From contig OY756967.1 in assembly GCA_963580455.1 (NCBI GenBank), positions 5,478,501 to 5,542,500 on the forward strand: a stretch of DNA of 64,000 nucleotides. The letters are read 5' to 3'. The notes beneath the pieces are model-generated. The model worked only from the letters and a program-made list of their open reading frames with translations. It had not been told where the DNA came from and made no database searches. A program made the translations under genes and the position numbers. Of the stretch, positions 11,263 through 21,700 are shown in pieces. The stretch comes from Euonymus europaeus (lineage: Eukaryota; Streptophyta; Magnoliopsida; Celastrales; Celastraceae). Each line of letters begins with the position of its first letter. Position 1 is the first letter of the stretch.

Positions 11263-12046
11263 TAGGCCCCATCAAATTGACTTTGGGCCTATGGCCGGCC
11301 CGAGCCCACTGGCCAAAGCCCTGCCTAGGCCCGAAGAGACCTTGGGCTTGGGCAGCCCGACCTAGGCCTCGGACGGCCAAGGCTTCACTTCTGCGGCCAT
11401 GCCCGGCCCGATCATTTGGGGCGGCCTGAAGCCCAAGCCCGAAAAATATAACATATACACACACATATATATACATACATACATACATATATCTATACAT
11501 ACATATAAATATTTATATATATATGATAGGATGCATGTAATTTGCACGCTGCCTTGGGCTTGGGCAGCCCGACCTAGACCTCGGACGAGCCAAGGCTTCA
11601 CTTCTGGGGCCATGCCCGACCCGATCATTTGGAGCGACCTGAAGCCCAAGCCCGAAAAATATAACATACACACACATATATCTATACATACATACATATA
11701 TCTATACATACATATAAATATATATCTATATATATATATGACAGGGTGCATGTAATTTGCACGCTGTCACAGCGTGCAAATTACATGCACACTGTGATGT
11801 GTGTATCTATATATAATATGTATATAGATTGTATAGATATATTTATATGTGTGTATATATGTATTTATGTGTGTGTGTGTATATATATTTATGTATGTGT
11901 GTATATATATTAATTTAATACTTAGGCCCGAGCCCATTAGCCCAAGCCCGAGGCCTGACTTATTGGCCCGAATTACTTGGAACAAGGCTGGGTTTCGACT
12001 TACCAAATTGTTCTAGGCCCGGCCCGAAGCCCAATGACGAGGCTTA
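11263..12046. mobile_element. hAT-type MITE 4 at an inverted copia junction
   Basis: The ends read TAGGCCCCATCA and, inverted, TAAGCCTCGTCA. The 8-mer GTTAAACC at 11255-11262 and 12047-12054 is a perfect target-site duplication lying inside copia LTR sequence. The interior is GGCCCGAGCCC-rich and contains a direct duplication of about 212 bp (units starting near 11342 and 11554), TATA/CATA-rich spacers and a perfect palindrome at 11746-11790. No transposase is encoded. Confidence 0.9.
11746..11790. repeat. Perfect 21-bp palindrome with 3-nt spacer
   Basis: Two 21-bp arms beginning GTGCATGTAATTTGCACG are exact inverse complements separated by TCA. A third, unpaired copy of most of one arm lies near 11532-11552, at the edge of the first internal duplication unit of the MITE. 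Confidence 0.9.
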
Positions 12047-12288
12047 GTTAAACCTATATTATTAGTAGTTGAAAGAGAGAATTAATAAATGACTAAACCA
12101 TTAATTTGGTTGTTATATATTGATCATATATAAAGGGATGTTTAGTGAAATAAAAATACACATCAATTGCAAGCATTTTCTACGTCTCTCTTGTAATCTC
12201 TCTATAAAATTTCTTTAATTATTATTCTAAATATTCTTCTTGAACATTAGTAAAGATTTTGAAAAATATTCTAAGCTTGTTTTACAAC
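12047..12288 (+). repeat. Truncated LTR of Copia-3
   Basis: The sequence matches the Copia-2 LTR in opposite orientation, including CATATATAAAGGGATG and a 3' end followed by a primer-binding-like ACGTTATTTGCACGAAC (12289-12305). Its first part is missing or displaced by MITE 4 and the inverted junction at about 11245. Confidence 0.7.
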
Positions 12289-12309
12289 ACGTTATTTGCA
12301 CGAACGATT

Positions 12310-13270
12310 CAACATTCGAAGGTTCGTTCCTACTTCAAGATTAGCGGTAAGCTAGTTGAAACTCATATTTATTATAATCATACCATACAAGAAGATAATA
12401 GCGCATTCGCGCAGGTTCGAGCAGAAGCTATGATCTTTCTACGTCATCATCTTGATGATGAATTGAAAAATGAATATCTTACTACAAAGAATCCTCTTGT
12501 TTTGTGAAAAAATTAAAAGAAAGATTTGAGTATTATAAAAATATAACTCTTCCTAAAGCCCGATATGATTGGATGCATTTGAGATTGCAAGATTTTTTAT
12601 TATGTACGTGATTACAATTTTGTTTTATTTAAAATCACTACACAACAAAAATTGTGGTGAAAACGTTTCTGAATCTCAAAAGTTGGAAAAATGTTTTTCT
12701 ACATTTCAGGCATCCAATATGATACTACAACTCTACAAGAGCAATATCGTGAACGTGGGTTCACACTATATTCTCAATTGATTTCATGTTTGCTTGTGGC
12801 TGGGCAAAATAACGAGCTATTGTTGAAAAACCACATGTCTCGTCCCACTGGAGCTGTACCGTTCCCTGAACTGAAAATAATATCTCATAGTGGCCATGGA
12901 AGAGGATGTGGTCATGGAAGAAGAAGAAGAGGAAGAGGAAGAGGTAGTTGGAACTGTCATCGAAACCACAAAACCTCATATACTCCATATCGCTAGAAGG
13001 TTAATATCATCATAAGTCTCAAAAGGTCCAAGAAACTATTTGTTATAAGTGTGGCGTTCAAGGACATTGGTCTTGAAATTGTCGGACACCAAAACACTTT
13101 ATTGAGTTGTATCAAGCTTCTATCAAAGGAAAACAAAAAGTTGCTGAAACAAAGTTTGCCAAGTTTGATAATGAGGATGATTTTGACAATTTTGATGATC
13201 TTGAGTATTTCAGTGATTTAGCTAATTTGGATATTTCGGATTTCTTACAAAATCCCGATATTTGTAAATA
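12310..13270 (+). pseudogene. Copia-3 gag remnant
   Basis: The gag region is followed from AFAQVRAEAMIFLRHHLDDE through an RRRRGRGRGS stretch to a CCHC zinc knuckle CYKCGVQGHWS-NC near 13040-13080, where one codon has become a stop. An acidic tail ends at a stop near 13270. The frame changes at least twice. Gag packages retrotransposon RNA; this copy cannot make a full protein. Confidence 0.75.
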
Positions 13271-13570
13271 AATTTATTTACTTGTTGAGTTTACTTTTTG
13301 TATTGTGTTTAAATTATGAAAGTATTCAATTACAAGAATTAAAATTCATTATTCATTATTATATAAGGTGGGTTTGGACCCTCGGACTTTCTTTTTCTAT
13401 TTTATATTTTATTGGATCTCACCACTACTCAGCCACTATTCCCGTGCTTGTCAAGTTTATACTTTGTTATATTTATATACAATATAATATTTATCTATAA
13501 TATTTATCTATATGATATTTTTGGGTTAATATGTGATACAAGTTATTTTCTTCTTTCGAAAAATGATTGA

Positions 13571-15350
13571 CGAAAATGTGTATGATTGAAAGTGGAACCA
13601 CATTCTATATTTCAACATCGAAAATATTTCTTGAATTTAACATTGCTTGAAGCAAGTGTCCATACAATTTCAGGCGACGACATATTTGCATATGCAATTA
13701 CTATTGACATTACCAGAAGTAATGAGGATCCTGAACCAAAAACCGTCGATGAATATTAACGTAGAAATGATTGGTCAAAATGGGAAGAAGCTATCAAAGC
13801 AAAATTAAACTCTTTAAATAAAAGAAAAGTATTCAGTTATGTAGTCCAGACACCAGAAGATGTCATACTTCTTAGACATAAATGGGTATTTGTAAGAAAG
13901 CAAAATAAAAAATAATGAAATTATAAGATACAAAGCTAGACTTGTGACATAAGGATTCTCGCAGAAACCCAGAGTTGATTACGAGGAGACATATTCTCCT
14001 GTATAGATGGTACCACATTCAGATTCTTAATTGGTTTGACAGTCGTTGAACGTATAGAAATGCGTTAATGGATGTTGTTACTACATATTTATATGGTTCA
14101 TTGGATACAGATATTTAAATGAAAGTCCCTGAAGGATTTAAATTGTCTGAAGCAAAAACTCAAGAGTTATATTGAATTAAACTCGAACGATCGTTATATG
14201 GATTGAAGCAATCCGGCCAAATGTGGTACAATAGACTTGCTGAATACCTTGTTAAAGAAGGATTCGCAAATGATCCAATTTGTCCTTAAGTTTTTATCAA
14301 GAAATCAAATTCAGGATTTGCTATAATTGCAGTATACGTTGATGATTTAAACATAGTTGGAACTCCCGAAGAGTTAACTAAGGTTGCTAATTATTTAAAA
14401 GCAGAATTTGAGATGAAAGATCTTGGAAAGACAAAATATTATCTCGGCCTACAGATCGAGTACACAACTAAGAGAATTATTATCCATCAATCTACTCATA
14501 CCGAAAAGGTATTGAAGCAATTTTATATGGATAAAGTTCATCCTTTGAGTTCTCCGATGATAATTCGTTTACTTGATATCAAAAAAGATCGATTTCGACC
14601 CAAGGATGAGGGGGAGATATTGCTTGGTCTAGAAGTATTATATCTAAGTGAAATTGGATCTCTAATACATCTTGCAAATTGTACGAGGCTCGATATATCA
14701 TTTGCAGCAAATTATTGGCAAGATACAGTGCTGCTCCGATTCGACGTCACTGGAATGGTGTAAAACATATTCTCACACATCTTCGGTGTACAACTGACTT
14801 GGAGTTATTTTACTCATTTGAGTCCAAGCCTCAACTAGTTGGATATGCAGATGTTGGGTATCTATATGATTCTCATAATGTCAAATCTCAATCTGACTAT
14901 GTGTTCACTTATGGTGGAACTGCTATTTCATGAAAATCAGTGAAGCAGACAATTACAACTTCTTCTTCTAATCATTCCGAGATGATAACAATTTAAGAAG
15001 CTAGTGGAGGATGTGTGGCTAAGATCAATGATTTCACATATTCAAGAAATATGTGGACTTCAATCTATCAAAGATGTGCTGACAATATTACATGAAGACA
15101 ACGCTGCATACATAGCACAACTTTGAGGAGGATACATAAAAGGTGACAGAACTAAACATATTTCTCCAAAATTCTTCAGTGCATATGATCTCCAAAAGAA
15201 TGAGAAAAATGTTCAGCAAATTTGCTACAGTGATAATTTGGCAGATTTATTCACAAAGACCCTCCCACCAATAACATTCAAAAAGTTTATATATCAAATT
15301 GGAATGCGTCATCTAAAAGATTTATCCTGAAGTCACAAATCAGGGGGAGT
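13571..15350 (+). pseudogene. Copia-3 protease, reverse transcriptase and RNase H remnant
   Basis: A protease-like segment (13570-13680) joins almost directly to reverse transcriptase sequence; most of integrase is deleted. RT pieces include a LYGLKQS-like segment near 14195 and the DD-containing VYVDDLN motif near 14335. A 116-codon open stretch (14413-14763) starts MKDLGKTKYYLGLQIEY, a very typical copia RT segment. RNase H follows to about 15300. A purine-rich CAGGGGGAG precedes the 3' tail near 15345. Stops and frameshifts occur throughout. Confidence 0.78.
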
Positions 15351-15773
15351 GCTGGTATTAAGATATCAATATGGATTGTACTCTTTTTCCTTTGACCAAA
15401 GTTTTTTCCCACAAGGCTTTTTCTTGGCAAGGTTTTAACGAGACAATCCCTTCATTAATAAAGCGTCTTCAGTTAATAGTTAGATCTATACTTTCGAAAA
15501 GTAAATTATCTTTTGATACTTGCGGACATGCCACATCATTCATTCGAGTCAGACCATCTGCTTACCATTCATATTCACCTTTATAACTAGTGTTAGGTTC
15601 TCAACCTAATATTTCACATCCTTGTATTTTTGGTTGTGATGTTTATGTTCTTATTTCACCTCCACATCGCACTAAGATGGAACCACAACGTCAACTTGAT
15701 ATTCATGTTGGATCTTATTCTCCTTCCATTATTCGATATCTTGAACCAATAATTGATGATGTTTTCAAAGCTA

Positions 15774-15927
15774 CATTTGTAAATTGACACTTTGATGAAT
15801 CTGTTTTTCCTCCTTTAGGAAGCAAAAATTCTCAGCATCATAGGCTGATGATATTTCATTTGTAAATTGTCACTTTGATGAATCTGTTTTTCCTCCTTTA
15901 GGAAGCAAAAATTCTCAGCATCATAGG
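15774..15927 (+). repeat. 83-bp tandem duplication in integrase
   Basis: A ~71-bp core (15774-15844) recurs at 15857-15927, offset 83, with one clear difference (GACAC versus GTCAC). The repeat ends at the CATAGG that also borders the adjacent 751-bp duplication. Confidence 0.93.
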
Positions 15928-17428
15928 CATTATGATATTTCTTGGAACAATGTAACACAATCTCTTTTTGATCCACGAACAAAGTAATGTGAACTTAAAG
16001 TTCGAAAGATTGGTCATTTATAAGGTATTGCTTAGATGCATTTACTGATACTTCAAAAAATTTGCAGTCACATTCTAGCTAGAAATTCTATTGCACGTAT
16101 CAATGTCCCTGAAGGACAAACAAATGATGATTTAAAATGACATTAAAAACGTGAAAGACCACTAGGAGCTAAAGATAGATTACCCAGAAAGAGAAATGTT
16201 TAAATTCCTATCAAAGCTCTAACAGAGCTTACTCTAGAAGAACATGTCTTCTGCAGAGATTACTCCTAAAGAGAATACACTTACTTAATCTCAACCTTCG
16301 GGAAAAAGTATCACTTGAAGAGATATAGGTATATGATGATGAAAATAAAGAGCACTCAATAACTCATGAAGGAAGTTGGGATAGAAGTAAGATTATTGTT
16401 GACAATAAATTTGCATATGCAGTTGCTACAAACATTACCAGAGTAATGATGATTCTGAGCCTAAATTCGTTGATGAATGTTGACATAGAAGTGATTTGTC
16501 TAAATGGAAAGAAGCTATGACAGCATAACTAAATTCTCTATCAAAAAGATAAGTTTTTGAACCTGTAGTCCTGACACCAAAAGGTGTTCAATCGGTAGGA
16601 TTCAAATGGGTATTTGTGCGCAAGCGAAATGAGAATAATGAGATTATTTGTTATAAAGCAAGACTTGTAGCACAAGGGCATCATGATATTTCTTGGAACA
16701 ATGTAACACAATCTCTTTTTGATCCACGAACAAAGTAATGTGAACTTAAAGTTCGAAAGATTGGTCATTTATAAGGTATTGCTTAGATGCATTTACTGAT
16801 ACTTCAAAAAATTTGCAGTCACATTCTAGCTAGAAATTCTATTGCACGTATCAATGTCCCTGAAGGACAAACAAATGATGATTTAAAATGACATTAAAAA
16901 CGTGAAAGACCACTAGGAGCTAAAGATAGATTACCCATAAAGAGAAATGTTTAAATTCCTATCAAAGCTCTAGCAGAGCTTACTCTAGAAGAACATGTCT
17001 TCTGCAGAGATTACTCCTAACGAGAATACACTTACTTAATCTCAACCTTCGGAAAAAAGTATCACTTGAAGAGATATAGGTATATGATGATGAAAATAAA
17101 GAGCACTCAATAACTCATGAAGGAAGTTGGGATAGAAGTAAGATTATTGTTGACAATAAATTTGCATATGCAGTTGCTACAAACATTACCAGAGTAATGA
17201 TGATTCTGAGCCTAAATTCGTTGATGAATGTTGACATAGAAGTGATTTGTCTAAATGGAAAGAAGCTATGACAGCATAACTAAATTCTCTATCAAAAAGA
17301 TAAGTTTTTGAACCTGTAGTCCTGACACCAAAAGGTGTTCAATCGGTAGGATTCAAATGGGTATTTGTGCGCAAGCGAAATGAGAATAATGAGATTATTT
17401 GTTATAAAGCAAGACTTGTAGCACAAGG
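15926..17428 (+). repeat. 751-bp tandem direct duplication
   Basis: Copy 1 is about 15926-16676 and copy 2 about 16677-17427, at a constant offset of 751. I count only about five substitutions between them, for example CCCAGAAAG versus CCCATAAAG. The junction falls at a short GG overlap (CACAAGG/GGCAT). Both copies carry the same pre-existing stops, so duplication came after decay. Confidence 0.95.
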
Positions 17429-17640
17429 TTTCTTGCAGAGACCAGAAATTGATTATGATGAAATATATTCTTCTGTCATGGATAAAATCACTTTTAGATG
17501 CTTAATTGGCTTAACAGTCGCTGAACGACTGACTATGCCTCTTATGAACGTAGTGAGATTTATTTATATGGATCGCTAGATAGTGAAATTTATATGAAAA
17601 TCCCTAAAACATAAATTTTCACAAATGATGATGAAGAGGA

Positions 17641-18211
17641 ACAACTAATAGCTTCTAACAATTTATTCAAGGAAAAAGAGAGTGCCATTATTGAACATAA
17701 GAAGCAGTAAGGGAGCCAACATTGATTCTAGAACTTAGTAAACAAAATCAAAAATACTCTAGCTAAAGAAGTTCATGCTTGCAAACATGTTTGATTGATC
17801 ACATGCTAAAAACCGTGAAGCAAAAGAAGAAGCGTTAACTGGAAATTACACACTTTGTAGTCCCTGACAGAAAACTACAGCGTCTTTGAGAATCCAGACT
17901 CGAATAAGGATCTACGCACCACCAACTCGACTCCGCAAAACAACACAAGAATATGTACCAAAACTCCTACAACTAAGTAAGGTAGAAAGAATGATCCATA
18001 GTCTTACTCTCTTACACATATAGCACCAGCTAACTAAAATAAGATCCCCCTTAACAAAATTCTAACCCATTATAAAATTGATCAAATTTCCAAGAAAATA
18101 ATTAAATATACAGACTAAGACGCTGTCTATGATAAGGATAGCTTCCCAAAACCAACCATTCAAATCCATATAGAGATTAGTATACATAGGATTTGCCAAC
18201 AAATCTCTCTC
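17641..18211. other. No recognisable gene between Copia-4 and SINE
   Basis: No exon of the neighbouring kinase gene and no clear transposon motif could be recognised on either strand. Because the kinase gene is cut at 18708, this stretch was read with particular care for its next exon, and none was seen. Confidence 0.45.
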
Positions 18212-18221
18212 TTTCTCTATA

Positions 18222-18525
18222 CTTTTTTTGGTAACCGGGAATACCCCAGCAGAGCGTACCCTTCAGACAGTTGGGCCAATTCTAAACCAGGGGCGGCCAC
18301 CCCGTGCACACATTGAATAGCCATATTAGTATGGGCCGAAGACACTAAGTCCATTTGCGAAAACACTAGTTGGACTACAACCCACTAGCAAGCCCTCACA
18401 TGAAAGCTGAAGGCCAAACGCAAGTGGCCACAAAGAAATTGCTCACACTGGAGTTAGAACACTGAATGCACACATTAGAGCGCCTAACTGAGAGAACTTA
18501 CCATTTGAGCCATATCCCCGTGGTT
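18222..18525 (-). mobile_element. tRNA-derived SINE
   Basis: On the minus strand the element begins near ACCACGGGGATATGGCTCAAA; TGGCTCAAATGG fits an RNA polymerase III box A and GTGTTCTAACTCC a box B. It ends in a short A-run. The direct repeat TTTCTCTATA at 18212-18221 and 18526-18535 is a perfect 10-bp target-site duplication, as left by LINE-type retrotransposition. It lies just beyond the last visible exon of the kinase gene. Confidence 0.85.
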
Positions 18526-18707
18526 TTTCTCTATATCGCTTCAATTTTATTGGATGTCACTGAACCTAAAGGGACTTCTCTCTATATATATACACCTGCC
18601 CTTCTTTTCTATTTCCCTCTTTCCAAGTCCAGAGAAGAATCTTATATGCATAAGTTAAAGAAGCATCAACCTAATACAAAGTAAAAGTAATAACAGTAAA
18701 GTGATAC

Positions 18708-21700
18708 CTTGTACGAGGTACAAGAATTCGTGTAGCGTCCAACAGATCTTGCAACTGAACAGCACTCTTAAGTTTTGTCTACAAATAAGAGAATCGAAAT
18801 GCAAATGAACAGGCGGCTGTCATACACAAATAGAAAAATGAAAGCAAAAGATATTACCTCGGCTCTAGGCCGCCCCCCATTGTACTTTAACATCAAGTTA
18901 AGAAGTTTTTCCTCAGTAACCTTTAACTTCACTTTCTGTTTCGGAGTTCTATCCCCACTGCAACATAAAGAGTCAGGGAATGGAACAATAACACAAATCA
19001 AAATAAAATATCAATCTCTAGTAAAACTTACTGCCGAATAATAGCAATCACAGAGTGTAACTCCTCAGACTGCCCAAATGCGCCAATGATCCCACTTCCT
19101 TGACGAGTTAATCCCTCAGATGGTTGGACAGGTTCATTGACTTTCCATGGTAAAGTTGGTGGGATTGCTGAAGAAAGATGTGGAGCTTTGGCATCTAAAA
19201 GCATCTTCCTCATCACACAAGCAGCATCATCATAATATCTGTGTAACAAAAGAGAAAGGTAAATAAAACATGTGCACAAGGCTCTCGCAGTGGGTGGGGT
19301 TGCGGGATTGGGGATAGGCAAGATGTACACAGACCTTAACCCCACATAAATGTGTTGCAAACGAGAAAACATAACCAATTTTCATAAGAAAGAAATGCAG
19401 GAGTACTGCAACACTAAGAACGAACAAGCCACAACCAGTCATCTTACGGCATAAGTAGAAAATAAGAAACTGGAAGATAAATAGCATATAGCCATGAATT
19501 TTCAACAAAATAAATGTCAAGAATGAACACATTTGAATTGATGATGGAATTTGTAGAAGCCCCCCGTAGGATTTTAGAAAATATTTGTTTGAATCGGCAA
19601 AATCGAGGGCCACTTCAACAACTTTACTTACTGTATAGCCCTAACCAATTAAAAGATGCTCCGTCAAAAAATTATAGTAAATATGTTAAGCATGGGTTTT
19701 ATAGCAAACCACAAGGCTCCCACCATCAATAAATTCACTTGCACAAAGGCTGTATACTTGATTTTGGCCTACTATGCAAAGTAACGAGTAAGAAAGCTCC
19801 ACATAAGCAAAAGCCTGCCCTCCCTCAAAGAGAAGATATACAATATTTTAAACTAAAAGGTAGATACCTTCTAATTAGATAACTAATTTAATCCACCACT
19901 TGCATCAAAAACTAAATGCACTTTTCTGATTAGAAGGAAAGAAGATTACCCGAGGAGAACATAATAGTTTAGATACATAGGTGAAGAAGTCATGAACTTA
20001 AGCTGCAGCTCATTAAAAAAGGTGCATCAGCTGGGAACCAAATTTTCTTACATTGCTTTTACCTTTCTTACCTCCTTTCTAAGGGGGGACTTGACATGAA
20101 TTTTACAAGTTGCCAACCATTGCAAAACAAGCACATCAATCATATATGATATCAAAGTCCCAATATCTAAGAACCAACATTCTCAATAAAAAATAAAGAC
20201 TTAAGAAGCAGTACTTGTGAGAGTTTTTCACGAAACTCCATCCATTCACATCACAAACATATGAACGTCCCTCACAGCGCAGGAGATCAAATCCACAAAC
20301 CTGAAAGGAAACTAGTCATCTGAAGCACATTAGAGATAACATAATTAGAGTGCATATAGATCTACAATTCTACACATGCATCTACAAATAACCGTTTATA
20401 AGAAGAGTCTCCATGTAAATGAAAATGAACCAGCTGTTAGTAATACTCTCATTGCTACAAAATAAGAAATGCTATAATTGGTTCATTGGTTGACTAGACT
20501 AAAAGACGTGCGAAGTTCTATCCACACATCAATATATGAAGATTAAGATACATAAAATAAATTATTCAAGAAAACCATTAAAAACATTATAATGAACACA
20601 AACAATTTACCTTAATGACTGAAAGGCTTGAACAATATGAATGTTAAAGAATATGGGAATATAATTGTGAAGACAAGTACGGTGTCCCAAAATTCAAGCA
20701 GCAATTGTTAAGCCAGTTTCTCCCACAAACCCGAAAGAGCGATATCACAGTTGGACAGCAAGAAATAAAATGAGCTCTAGGCAGTACTGGAAACTTCTTA
20801 TTTACATCATAAACTAGCAGACATGAATATATGACAAAATTAAAAAAAAATCTGAGCAAAATATAACTATCCCAGTGTTGGCAGAGTCACAAATAAACTA
20901 CAGTAGATAATAACTTGTTTAAAAATCAGAACAAATTACTTGAGTTATGCAACTGGATTCAGATACATACCGCCTGCCGAAAAGCAATGCAAACTTCTCT
21001 TGCCATCTGCTTTTCATTAGGTGTAAGTAGCACTGGATACCTCACCTGTTAATAAAAATTCATACCAAATGTTAACATCATGAGGCTGACCCTGAATGCT
21101 AATATATTATGAAAACCTATAGCATGTTTCTTGCTGCTTTCTTTATAACAGTAACAGATGGTTCTTGAATAGACTTTAGTCTATCATTTGTCTATCAACT
21201 AACCAGATCATTTACATTGACTTTCAGAACATTTTTTGCGAGTTTCAGTACCTGTAAAAGTCAAAAATCTTATGTTGCCCATTTTAGAGCCTCTAACTAA
21301 CAATTAAAGGGAACATTCAAGTTCATAACTTCAAATTTTGTTATTAAAAATGAATGTTTGTAATATGTACAACCATTAACAGACTTTTGGAAACTACTTT
21401 GCATCATATGAACAATGATAAGCAACCTTGGTAAGCTAATCAAAATTAAATCATTACGACATGGACACAACTTAACTCTCTAGATTCATAGAAAAGAGAG
21501 GAGAGAAAAATGCAGCAGCTTGCGTACGCCATCTTGGTTTTCTTTCTTAATTTTCAGATTAGTTACACTAACCAACCATCTATCTTTATGGCTTGTCATC
21601 CTCTTCTAGCATCTTCAGCATGCCCCACTGTTCTTCCTTGTGCATGAACGTCCAAGCAATCTTGACATTAGCACCGTACTACACTCTTGAGCTAAATGCA

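Larger units (their letters stand above)
15480..17640 (+). pseudogene. Copia-4 integrase-RT fragment with internal duplications
   Basis: The integrase C-terminal part is recognisable (CGHATSFIRVRPSAYHSYSP, then HPCIFGCDVYVLISPPHRTK), followed by the linker and the start of RT (GFKWVFVRKRNENNEI, then YKARLVAQGF). Stops interrupt it. A 751-bp segment spanning linker and RT start is present twice in tandem, and an 83-bp segment of integrase is duplicated next to it. Sequence to the right of 17640 is no longer recognisable as copia. Confidence 0.78.

Noticed and set aside
11234..12006. Frames of 80-130 codons on both strands
   Set aside because: Translations of the GGCCCGAGCCC arrays and ATACATACAT runs in MITE 4, low complexity and mutually overlapping.
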